64,000 bases of DNA from Mesorhizobium sp. WSM4311 (GTDB lineage: Bacteria; Pseudomonadota; Alphaproteobacteria; Rhizobiales; Rhizobiaceae): assembly GCF_002295115.1 (NCBI RefSeq), contig NZ_NSFV01000006.1, positions 380,386 through 444,385 of the forward strand, read 5' to 3'. The position numbers and the translations under genes are program-made. Positions 44,612-52,161 of the stretch are shown here, piece by piece (positions within the stretch are counted from its first letter, which is position 1; each line of letters begins with the position of its first letter). The notes under the pieces are model-generated. The model did no database searches, had not been told where the DNA came from, and was given only the letters and a program-made list of their open reading frames with translations.

Positions 44612-44626
44612 GCACAATTTTTGTGC
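44612..44626. promoter_or_regulatory. Candidate NtrC enhancer site for nrtABD
   Basis: GCACAATTTTTGTGC is a perfect palindromic GCAC-N7-GTGC, about 110 bp upstream of the sigma-54 promoter. Further TGCA half-sites flank it (TGCAAATGCAC and TGCAATGCAC), suggesting more than one bound dimer. Confidence 0.6.
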
Positions 44627-44652
44627 AATGCACAATAGTGGCGCGGAAATGA

Positions 44653-45891
44653 TCAGGCTTCCGTGCGGGCCGATTTCTGGCGCGCTATGTAGGTGTCGAT
44701 CTCATCGGGATCGAAGATCTGGCCGTCGAAGAAACCGTCCGGGCCGAGCACCAGGCCGGCGCCGGTCGCGCCGACCGCGGTGGCGACCTTGAGCGCGCCC
44801 TCGACCTTCGCATTGGCCCCGGGAAGCGCGACACCGAGCGGCTTCAGCGCCGAGCGGTAGAGGTCGGGCCGGTAGCAATCCCGGGCGATGGCGAGATTGT
44901 CAGGCGTGTGCGCGACATGCCCCCAGCGCACCATCTGCGTGTAGAACCACAGCGCATGGCTCTTCCACGGAAAGTTCGCGGCCTTGTCGAAGGGCAGGAA
45001 GAAGTCGTCGACATCCAGCTCCGCTCCGCCGCCCAATCGGAGATGGCCGGTCAGGATCGGCATCTGCACGGCCGGCGGCAAGCCGAGGAAGCGGGCCTGC
45101 GCCATCACCGCGGCCAATTCGGCGTGGTTGGCCGGGTCCTGGCACCAGCGCGCCGAATGATGCAGCGCGCGCAGCAGCGCCGCCAGAGCCTCCGGTTTCT
45201 CGTCGGCCCAGGCCTTGCGCACCCCGATCACCTTCTCCGGGCTGTTGCGCCATATCTGCGCCTTGACGGTGACGATATGGCCGGTGCCGGCGGCGACCGC
45301 AGCGCTGTTCCAGGGTTCGCCGACGCAGTAGCCGTCGATGCGTCCAGTGGCGAGCGCGTCGGCCATGAAGGGCGGCGGCACGATGACGATCTCGATTTCG
45401 CGGTCGGGATCGATGCCGCAAGCGGCGAGCCAGTAGCGCAGTTCGTAATTGTGCCCGGAATGCGGGTGCACCACGGCAAAGCGCAGCGGTTCGCGGCGCG
45501 CGGCCGCCCGATCGCGAATGAATGCGCGCAGGGCCGCGCCGGCGCGCGCGGGATCGAGATCGGGTTGGGCGCCATGCGCCGCCATGCCGGCCCAGACAGC
45601 GTTGGAGATGGTGACGCAATTGCCGCCGAGCCCGAGCGAGAACGGCACGATGGTCTCGGAAGCGAGCGGCGTCAGCCCGAGATTGCAGGCGAGCGGCATG
45701 GGCCCCAGCATATGCGCGAGATCGAAATGGCCGATAGCGATGCGGTCGCGAATGTTGGCCCAGGACGTCTCGCGGTGCAGCGTCAGCTCAATGTCTTCGC
45801 GGGCGGCGAAGCCAAGCTCGCTCGCGGCCACCAGCACGGCGCTGTCGAAAAGCGGCATGAAGCCGGCGGTGATCTGATGGCTCATGCTCAT
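44653..45891 (-). CDS. nasS: Nitrate sensor NasS (cytoplasmic NrtA-like protein)
   Basis: The 412-residue NrtA/CmpA-type binding protein has no signal peptide (it starts MSMSHQITAGFMPLFDSAVL), so it stays in the cytoplasm. It keeps the ligand-domain motifs AVVHPHSGHNYELRYWLAAC and YCVGEPWNSAAV. In related bacteria NasS binds NasT when nitrate is absent and releases it when nitrate is bound. It overlaps the nasT stop by 4 bp (ATGA), so the two are made together. Confidence 0.9.
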   Translation of the reverse strand: MSMSHQITAGFMPLFDSAVLVAASELGFAAREDIELTLHRETSWANIRDRIAIGHFDLAHMLGPMPLACNLGLTPLASETIVPFSLGLGGNCVTISNAVWAGMAAHGAQPDLDPARAGAALRAFIRDRAAARREPLRFAVVHPHSGHNYELRYWLAACGIDPDREIEIVIVPPPFMADALATGRIDGYCVGEPWNSAAVAAGTGHIVTVKAQIWRNSPEKVIGVRKAWADEKPEALAALLRALHHSARWCQDPANHAELAAVMAQARFLGLPPAVQMPILTGHLRLGGGAELDVDDFFLPFDKAANFPWKSHALWFYTQMVRWGHVAHTPDNLAIARDCYRPDLYRSALKPLGVALPGANAKVEGALKVATAVGATGAGLVLGPDGFFDGQIFDPDEIDTYIARQKSARTEA

Positions 45892-46490
45892 TCGTCCTCC
45901 GCCGGCCCCAGCAGCCCGGCAGCGGTCACCAGGCTCTGGGCGATGTCGCTGATCTTGCGGTTCTGGTTCATCGCCGTCTTGCGCAGCAGCGTGTAGGCGG
46001 CCTCTTCGGAGAGGCCGCGCGACTTCATCAGTATGCCCTTGGCGCGATCGATGACCTTGCGGCTCTCGAGTTCGCTGCGCGCCTCTTCCAATTCGCGCGC
46101 CATGCGCGAGAAGGCATTGAAGCGGCTCACCGCCATGTCGAGGATCGGCTTGACACGCTCTTGCCGCAGGCCATCGACGACATAGGCCGACACGCCGGCA
46201 TCGACCGCAGCCTCGATCGAGGCCTGGTCGGACCGGTCGACGAACATGGCGATCGGGCGCTTCACGGCGCGCGACAGCTGGAACATGTTTTCCAGCATGT
46301 CGCGGTTAGGGTTTTCGAGGTCGATGACGATGACGTCGGGTTCGATCTCGGCGATCCGCCGCGCAATGCCGGTCACGTCATGGATGACAGTGACAAGCTG
46401 ATGGCCGGCCTCGCGCAGGCCGGCCTCGATGATCGAGGCACGGATGCGATTTTCATCGATCACCAGGACGGCTAGGGAGGATCGGACCAT
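45888..46490 (-). CDS. nasT: ANTAR-domain antiterminator NasT
   Basis: The 200-residue protein has an N-terminal receiver-like domain (LAVLVIDENRIRASIIEAGL; PDVIVIDLENPNRD) and a C-terminal ANTAR RNA-binding domain (RKVIDRAKGILMKSRGLSEE, then AYTLLRKTAMNQNRKISDIA). It binds two-hairpin leader RNAs to prevent termination; two such leaders lie downstream in this locus. The ATG at 46490 follows GGGAGGATCGGACC. First gene of the nasTS pair, upstream of nrtA. Confidence 0.92.
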   Translation of the reverse strand: MVRSSLAVLVIDENRIRASIIEAGLREAGHQLVTVIHDVTGIARRIAEIEPDVIVIDLENPNRDMLENMFQLSRAVKRPIAMFVDRSDQASIEAAVDAGVSAYVVDGLRQERVKPILDMAVSRFNAFSRMARELEEARSELESRKVIDRAKGILMKSRGLSEEAAYTLLRKTAMNQNRKISDIAQSLVTAAGLLGPAEDE

Positions 46491-46608
46491 GCCTGCATTG
46501 TGGGGAAGGTCGCGAAATTGTGCAATGCGGCATAGCCACGTCCTTGAAAGGAATGTGGCCATGCCGCCGCCGAGGACTACGTCCTGTCAGAACGGGGTAA
46601 GGCGTGGG

Positions 46609-46929
46609 TTAGCCGCAAACGCGAACGTCTTCGACCACCCTATGGTGGTGGCGCCAATGCACGACTGTTTCCAAATGGCAGCGATGGTGCCGGTGGTAAC
46701 GCCGATATTGGCCATAATTATCGTACTGAACGCTCTGGTCGTCCTCATATTGGTTGTCATAGCGCCGGTCATGGTGCCGGCGAATAACGATCCCGCCATT
46801 GTCGGAATCGTCTGGTGAATATTGGTTGCCGTCGTCGGACTGGATAATCACACTTGCAGCTTGCGTCGGCGCAATGACCGATGCAGTTGCGGCCAATGCC
46901 AAAAGGGACGCTAAAATCAACTTTTTCAT
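46609..46929 (-). CDS. Small exported protein, rich in His, Arg, Asp and Tyr
   Basis: The 106-residue protein has a clear Sec signal peptide (MKKLILASLLALAATASVIA, cleavage after TQA near residue 29). A polar, low-complexity mature part follows with many Asp, Tyr, Arg and His (for example YRRYHRHHRCHLETVVHWRH). AGGAGG precedes the ATG at 46929, deciding the start. Function unknown; the His-rich tail could bind metal, but that is speculation. Confidence 0.78.
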   Translation of the reverse strand: MKKLILASLLALAATASVIAPTQAASVIIQSDDGNQYSPDDSDNGGIVIRRHHDRRYDNQYEDDQSVQYDNYGQYRRYHRHHRCHLETVVHWRHHHRVVEDVRVCG

Positions 46930-47006
46930 TTTGTCCTCCTGCGCGTTCAACACATATAAACTTGACACATAAACTCGCGGATGACCCGGAGCGTTCCACT
47001 GTAGAT

Positions 47007-47855
47007 CTACACGCTTTGCGACGCCGGGGACATCATGGCGTTATCGGCGGAAACCATGTGGTCCAGGCGAACGAAGGCCGTGAGCGGCAGATGGTCGGAG
47101 GCGACGCGCGAAAGCGGCGTGTCATGGGCTTCGACCGCTGCGATCATTCCGTGCCGATTGGTCATGATCCGGTCGAGCGCCAAAAGCGGCAGGTTCGAGG
47201 GGAAGGTGGGCACCGCCGGTGGCTGAGGCCCGAACGTCGCGTGCAGCGTGTTGAGCGCCGAGCGGTTGCCGAGCCGCCATTCGTTGAGGTCGCCGAGCAG
47301 CAAGGTCGGCTTTTCATCGGCGCTGCTCATGATGTCCAGCACGACACGGGCCTGTTGCGAGCGCGAGTGGCGCAGCAGGCCGAGATGGGCGGCGATGATG
47401 CGCAAGGTGCGGTTTCCGTCGAGGTCGATCTCCGCCACCACCGCGCCGCGCGGTTCCAGGCCCGGAAGCCTGATCTGATGCACGTCACGGACGACGCCCT
47501 TCTTGAACAGGAGGACATTGCCGTGCCAGCCATGGCCCTTGCCGGTCGCTGAAATCGGCACCGGCACCAGGCCGGTTTCCCGCTCGAGGCGGGGCAGGTC
47601 GAGAAGCCCGTCACGGTCGCCGAAACGGTTGTCCGCTTCCTGCAGCGCGATGACGTCGGGGTCGATTTCGCGGATGACGCGGCTGGTGCGCTCGGGATCG
47701 AATTTGCGGTCAACGCCGATGCATTTGTGGACGTTGTAGGAGGCAACCAAGGTGCCTGTGGTGGCGGTTGCCTTGTGCGCAGCCGCGTTTGCCTTGCGCA
47801 TCCGCCTGTCGCGAATGGACAAAAGCATGGTTGCCGGGAGGCTGCGTCCGTTCAT
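47007..47855 (-). CDS. Endonuclease/exonuclease/phosphatase-family protein (YbhP-like)
   Basis: The protein of about 282 residues has the EEP fold: YNVHKCIGVD, then VIALQEADNRFGDRDG (metal-binding Glu), LLLGDLNEWRLGNRS (catalytic Asp-x-Asn) and the terminal SDHLPLTAFV. It belongs to the group found beside cardiolipin-synthase-like phospholipase D genes, as in E. coli ybhP-clsB, and here also follows such a gene. The start is uncertain: GTG 47897, ATG 47855 and later ATGs are all in frame, and none has a strong ribosome site. Confidence 0.82.
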   Translation of the reverse strand: MNGRSLPATMLLSIRDRRMRKANAAAHKATATTGTLVASYNVHKCIGVDRKFDPERTSRVIREIDPDVIALQEADNRFGDRDGLLDLPRLERETGLVPVPISATGKGHGWHGNVLLFKKGVVRDVHQIRLPGLEPRGAVVAEIDLDGNRTLRIIAAHLGLLRHSRSQQARVVLDIMSSADEKPTLLLGDLNEWRLGNRSALNTLHATFGPQPPAVPTFPSNLPLLALDRIMTNRHGMIAAVEAHDTPLSRVASDHLPLTAFVRLDHMVSADNAMMSPASQSV

Positions 47856-47978
47856 CCGCACCGTGTGCCTGCCATGCCTGCTGGTCTCACCATGCACCTC
47901 AAATAGAGTCTTTGCGCTTATGTTCCACGGCCGACACCAAACTATCCGTCAAACACGTCGTTTTGTTAAAGCCTATCC

Positions 47979-48060
47979 AGAGATAGGGTGAGCACCCATC
48001 CAGAGATAGGGTGAGAACCCATCTAGAGATAGGGTGAGAACCCATCTAGAGATAGGGCGA
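47979..48060. repeat. 23-bp tandem repeat at the end of the phospholipase D gene
   Basis: Three full 23-bp units (47979-48001, 48002-48024, 48025-48047) and a partial fourth (to 48060) of the form AGAGATAGGGTGAGAACCCA plus TCT follow each other without spacers. The phospholipase D stop codon lies at 48046-48048, so the partial unit encodes the last residues (SPYL). Confidence 0.9.
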
Positions 48061-49509
48061 TCCCAGCCACAGGATGCGGTCGAACAGCCGGATGATGAAG
48101 GGGCGGGCCCGCAAGGAGTCCAGCGTGACGGGACTGGCCGTTTCGATTGCCGATCCGATCCGGGCTTCGATCTCGCGGGCAAAGCCTGCATCGAGGACCT
48201 CCAGATCGATCTCGAAGTTCAACCGCAGCGACCGGGCGTCGAGGTTGGACGAGCCGACATAGGCCCACACGCCGTCGATCGACAGCAGCTTGGAATGGTC
48301 GAATGGGCCCTCCGTGCGCCATATGCGGCAATAATTCTTCAGGATCTGGTCGAATTGCGCGGTCATGGCGCGGTCGACGAGGAAGAGATTGTTGACCGCC
48401 GGCACCACGACATCGATCTCAACGCCGCGCCGGGCGGCGGTGATCAAGGCGCTGATCAGTTCGCGGTCGGGCAGGAAATAGGGCGACATCAGGCGGATCG
48501 ACTTGCGCGCCACCGAGAAGGCGCCGATCAGCAGCTTGTGGTTGGTCTCATTGCTGGCATCCGGCCCGGATGCGACCGCCCGCACCAGCATCGGCTGGCC
48601 GGGTGCCGGCGACAGCGGGGCAATTCGCCAGGCATCGCCCTTCAGCGCTTCGTTGGTGGCGAAGCGCCAGTCTTCGGCAGCGACCGAGAACAGGTCGGCG
48701 ACGACAGGTCCGGTGACCTTGAAATGCGTGTCCCTGGCGCTGTTGGAGCCTGCGAACTCGGCCGAAAAGCCCTTGCGGATGTTCATGCCGCCGGTGAAGG
48801 CAACGATGCCGTCGACCACAAGGATCTTCCGGTGGGTCCGGAGATTGGCGTAGGGCAGGCGCAGGCCTATGACGATGTTGCCGTTGAAGACATCGGCGGG
48901 GATGTTGGCGCGGCGCAGATGGCCGAGGATGCTGGGAACGGAGTAACGGGCACCGACGGCGTCGATCAGCACGCGAACGGTGACGCCGCGCTGGACGGCA
49001 CCGGCCAGCGATTCCACGAAAAGCAGGCCGACGGCGTCATTGTCGAAAATATAGGTCTCGAGCAGGACGCTGCGCTCGGCGCCGTCGATCGCCGCGCACA
49101 TGGCGGCATAGGCCTCGTCGCCAGTCTCCAGCACGTCGATGGCATTGCCGGGGTTGAGGGCGCGCCGCGCCACCCTGTCGCCCAGCGTCCGCAGGCCGGT
49201 GAAGCGCTGACCGTAGCGCTCGACGATCAGGGCCTCCTCGGCGGCGATGTCGCGCTCGTCCTTGGCGGATACCGCGTCGCCGGTGAGCGGACGCTGCGCC
49301 GTGATCGTGGCGCGGCGGATGCGGTTGATGCCGGCCACGGCATAGATCAGCACGCCAAGAATCGGTGACAGCACCATCACGCCGACCCAGCCGGTGGCGG
49401 CGCGCACGTCCTCCTTGGTCATGACGGCGTGGGCGATGCCGACGGTCGCCATCACCACCGAGATGATCGCCAGGATTTGGGTCCAGTGAGTCGCAATGGT
49501 CTCGAACAT
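48046..49509 (-). CDS. Cardiolipin-synthase-like phospholipase D
   Basis: The 487-residue protein has two N-terminal membrane helices (about residues 8-28 and 38-60) and two HKD motifs: HRKILVVDG and HSKLLSIDG, the latter followed by GSSNLDARSLRLNFE. It probably transfers phosphatidyl groups between phosphatidylglycerol molecules to make cardiolipin at the inner membrane. The ATG at 49509 (MFETIATHW) begins just before helix 1. It precedes an EEP-family gene on the same strand, the ClsB/YbhP arrangement, with a 23-bp tandem repeat between them. Confidence 0.87.
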   Translation of the reverse strand: MFETIATHWTQILAIISVVMATVGIAHAVMTKEDVRAATGWVGVMVLSPILGVLIYAVAGINRIRRATITAQRPLTGDAVSAKDERDIAAEEALIVERYGQRFTGLRTLGDRVARRALNPGNAIDVLETGDEAYAAMCAAIDGAERSVLLETYIFDNDAVGLLFVESLAGAVQRGVTVRVLIDAVGARYSVPSILGHLRRANIPADVFNGNIVIGLRLPYANLRTHRKILVVDGIVAFTGGMNIRKGFSAEFAGSNSARDTHFKVTGPVVADLFSVAAEDWRFATNEALKGDAWRIAPLSPAPGQPMLVRAVASGPDASNETNHKLLIGAFSVARKSIRLMSPYFLPDRELISALITAARRGVEIDVVVPAVNNLFLVDRAMTAQFDQILKNYCRIWRTEGPFDHSKLLSIDGVWAYVGSSNLDARSLRLNFEIDLEVLDAGFAREIEARIGSAIETASPVTLDSLRARPFIIRLFDRILWLGSPYL

Positions 49510-49822
49510 TGCCGGGACTATCCAGCGAGCGGTTGCAGAAGGCAATGCGGCCGGTTCATGCCTCGCATTCGGCGGATGGCGGTTGCCGCCTGGCCGAGGA
49601 TATCTAGCCCCAGTCAGGGTTTGCACCAATTAATTCCCCCTGAACGCCCGCCTTCGAAAACCAACTTGACACGAGGGAAAGCAAAGAGACGGCGTGGTCC
49701 TGCATCGTCCTGTGCTGCCCTTGTGGCCCAAGGCTTCCTGTACTTTGGTATCACATCTGTTGTATATCAGCGGGAACGAAATTAGCGGTATAAAACTTGA
49801 TCCGAGGCGGGAGGGGCGCCGA

Positions 49823-50017
49823 ATGACGAAATTCAACTTCGAGGGGCCTCCCGTGGGGGATGGCGACCTGTCTGCCGAATGCCAGCGCCAGTTGCTGCCT
49901 CCCCTCCGTGAGATCGTCCAGGCGGCGGTCGCGGCAGGCTGGAACCGCGACGATGTCCTTCTGGCCTTTGTCGAACTCACCTGGGATCTGTACGAGAAAC
50001 GTCGCGGTGATCTGTAG
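49823..50017 (+). CDS. Small hypothetical protein
   Basis: The 64-residue protein (MTKFNFEGPPVGDGDLSAEC at its start) has a strong ribosome site (GGGAGGGGCG) 5-9 bases before the ATG at 49823. It is acidic and mostly helical with no signal or membrane segment. I do not recognise it, but codon use and the ribosome site argue that it is real. Confidence 0.65.
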   Translation: MTKFNFEGPPVGDGDLSAECQRQLLPPLREIVQAAVAAGWNRDDVLLAFVELTWDLYEKRRGDL

Positions 50018-50331
50018 CAGCCGGCCGTAGCCGGTCGGCTCGGCGCCCCGTCGTGCCTGGCCGCCGATCTCGGCGCCAAAAAAATGAAGATGGATTCGCC
50101 GAAGCCGCGCCCACGGGTGACAAACGGATCTCAGGGATGGCGAAGATCGGCCATCGCCCTGAAATAGAATGCTCGCCAACTTCGTCGATCGGTCATTTTT
50201 TCTCTCTTTTCGCGAATAAGAATTTTTCTTTGCGCATGAGAGTTCTTCCCTAGCCGAGACGCCTGCGTTACGTTGGTTACGGGGTGGGGCAAGGGGATTT
50301 CAGGCGGCGGCAGGCGGCTGAGGCAACGCAA
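50018..50331. other. Intergenic region upstream of the AraC regulators
   Basis: About 310 bases. An 8-bp inverted repeat (AGCCGGCC with GGTCGGCT) starts at about 50016 and may end the small upstream gene, although no T-run follows. The second half (about 50180-50250) is AT-rich with T tracts and probably holds the promoter of the AraC gene. No coding frame is convincing. Confidence 0.45.
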
Positions 50332-51249
50332 ATGAAAAATGCGGACGAAGCTCGGGAAAGCGGCGTTTCCCGAGGCGTCGATCGGGTGGCCCGATATGTC
50401 CTGGACATCATTCCAGAAAGTGCCGGTCCCAGAAGAGCCACCGCACGTGGCAGCGTCATCCATTCCGTCCGCGGCCCAGGCTCGCAGACGTTCCTGGCCA
50501 GGGAACATTCCGCGGGCATCGTGCTGAGGCCCGGGCGCAAATTCAGAGCCTCGCTCGGCACCGACAGAGTTACAGAATACGATGCGCCGGTCGGATGCCT
50601 CATCATCAATCCCGCTGGAGTCGACAGCACCTTCGCCTGGACGCAGACCAGGGAAAACGCTGTCGTTTCCATCTCTCCCGAAGCGCTGTCGGAGCTGGCC
50701 GCGCACGAATTCGATCGCTCCGACTTGGAGCTCGAGCCGCCTGCGTTCGGCAAGGTCGACCTGAGGGCGCTCAACATCGCCCAGATGATCACCGCGGAGC
50801 TGACCGGCACGCTGCCGCCGAACGAGCTCTACCTGGACTCGCTGCTCACCGTGTTCGGCGTGCATCTGCTGCGCACCTACACCGGCCGCAGCCGGCGGAC
50901 CGCGTCGCCCAAGGGCGGGCTCTCCGCCGCCGGCGCCCGACGCGTGCGCGAATATCTCGACGAGAATTTCGCGCGAAAGGTCATGGTCGCCGAGCTGGCT
51001 TCGGTCGCGGGGGTTTCGCCCAATCATTTCATAGCAAGGTTCGCCAGCACGTTCGGCATGCCGCCGCACCGATACCTGATCAACCTGCGCCTGGACTTCG
51101 CGGAAAAGTTACTCGTTGACGGCGAGCTCGCAATCGCCGAAGTCGCCTACCTCGCAGGGTTTTCGGATCAGAGTCATCTGGCCGCGACCATGAAGAAGTA
51201 CAGGGGCAGAACACCGACCATGACCGGATATGCGCCGGGCAGAAACTGA
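50332..51249 (+). CDS. AraC-family transcriptional regulator (full length)
   Basis: The 305-residue protein has an N-terminal cupin-like effector domain and a C-terminal AraC pair of helix-turn-helix motifs (VMVAELASVAGVSPNHFIAR and LAIAEVAYLAGFSDQSHLAA, about residues 220-300). I use the ATG at 50332 with GAGG upstream; a GTG at 50284 is possible. It is followed 195 bp later by a shorter paralogue and then by a large adhesin gene, which both may control. Confidence 0.85.
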   Translation: MKNADEARESGVSRGVDRVARYVLDIIPESAGPRRATARGSVIHSVRGPGSQTFLAREHSAGIVLRPGRKFRASLGTDRVTEYDAPVGCLIINPAGVDSTFAWTQTRENAVVSISPEALSELAAHEFDRSDLELEPPAFGKVDLRALNIAQMITAELTGTLPPNELYLDSLLTVFGVHLLRTYTGRSRRTASPKGGLSAAGARRVREYLDENFARKVMVAELASVAGVSPNHFIARFASTFGMPPHRYLINLRLDFAEKLLVDGELAIAEVAYLAGFSDQSHLAATMKKYRGRTPTMTGYAPGRN

Positions 51250-51443
51250 AAGCCCGGGATGGCAAAGTGGCAACACCTGCCGTCCGATAATCCAAGACCG
51301 GAATTTTCTACTAAGCTTCCGGAGTTTTCCAAAATACGTCCGTCGCCACAATGCCGCAGGCATTACGGGAGTCATTCGAAATAGCATGCAGCCTGTGCAT
51401 TATTCGCCATCTGGCCGGACTGATCGAATGAACCGGAGCGACA

Positions 51444-51962
51444 ATGCGGCCACAGCTCGATCAATCACGAATTGTTTTTGGGGGGAACGGGGAGGGCGGT
51501 CTCGGGTTGAATTCCATCTGCGAAATATCAAGGGACCGAAAGATGCGGTCTGATGATGGCCCTCCGGGATCGGCATCCGGACCCGGTCCCGCGCGACAGC
51601 CGGCGCTGAACGTGAAAGGCGGCCTTTCCGCCCACAGCGCGCGCAAGGTGCAGGATTTCCTGGATCAGAATTTTACACGCAAGATAGCGCTTGCCGAAAT
51701 GGCAGCGGTTTGCGGGCTGTCATCCTACCATTTCGTGCGGGCTTTCTCGCGGACGTTCGGGGTGCCGCCGCATCAATATGTGCTTGATCTGCGGTTGGAC
51801 TTCGCTGAGAGGCTGCTTGCCGAAAGCCGCATGACGATCACCGATATCGCCCATTTGAGCGGCTTTTCGAGTCAGAGCCATTTTACTACCGTGATGAAGA
51901 AATACCGGCGATTGACGCCTTTGCAGGCTCGCTTCGGCAAGCTTAATTCGAAGCTTAGGTGA
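51444..51962 (+). CDS. AraC-family DNA-binding protein, short paralogue
   Basis: The 172-residue protein consists of a short N-terminal lead and an AraC DNA-binding domain (IALAEMAAVCGLSSYHFVRA and MTITDIAHLSGFSSQSHFTT). The C-terminal 105 residues align closely with the neighbour at 50332, but the cupin-like effector domain is missing. GGAGCGACA precedes the ATG. It may be a truncated duplicate or a genuine single-domain regulator. It is the gene nearest to the adhesin. Confidence 0.82.
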   Translation: MRPQLDQSRIVFGGNGEGGLGLNSICEISRDRKMRSDDGPPGSASGPGPARQPALNVKGGLSAHSARKVQDFLDQNFTRKIALAEMAAVCGLSSYHFVRAFSRTFGVPPHQYVLDLRLDFAERLLAESRMTITDIAHLSGFSSQSHFTTVMKKYRRLTPLQARFGKLNSKLR

Positions 51963-52161
51963 TATATTGACCGCTTAATTGTTTTACTTTGCCTTATTAA
52001 AGCTCTAACTAAAGTAACTATCCGTTAACTCCCGTGAAGTTGCCGCGATTTTTTCTGGCAAAACAGCAATTTCGTGAAATACGGCAAACCAGAATCATGG
52101 CTTTCTGCGAGTGCTGGAATTTGTCAGACATTTGTCGACCGCTGGCGAACGGAGAGGGACC

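Noticed and set aside
47979..48060. CRISPR-like array
   Set aside because: The 23-bp units are directly adjacent with no spacers, there are only three and a half of them, and no cas genes are present.
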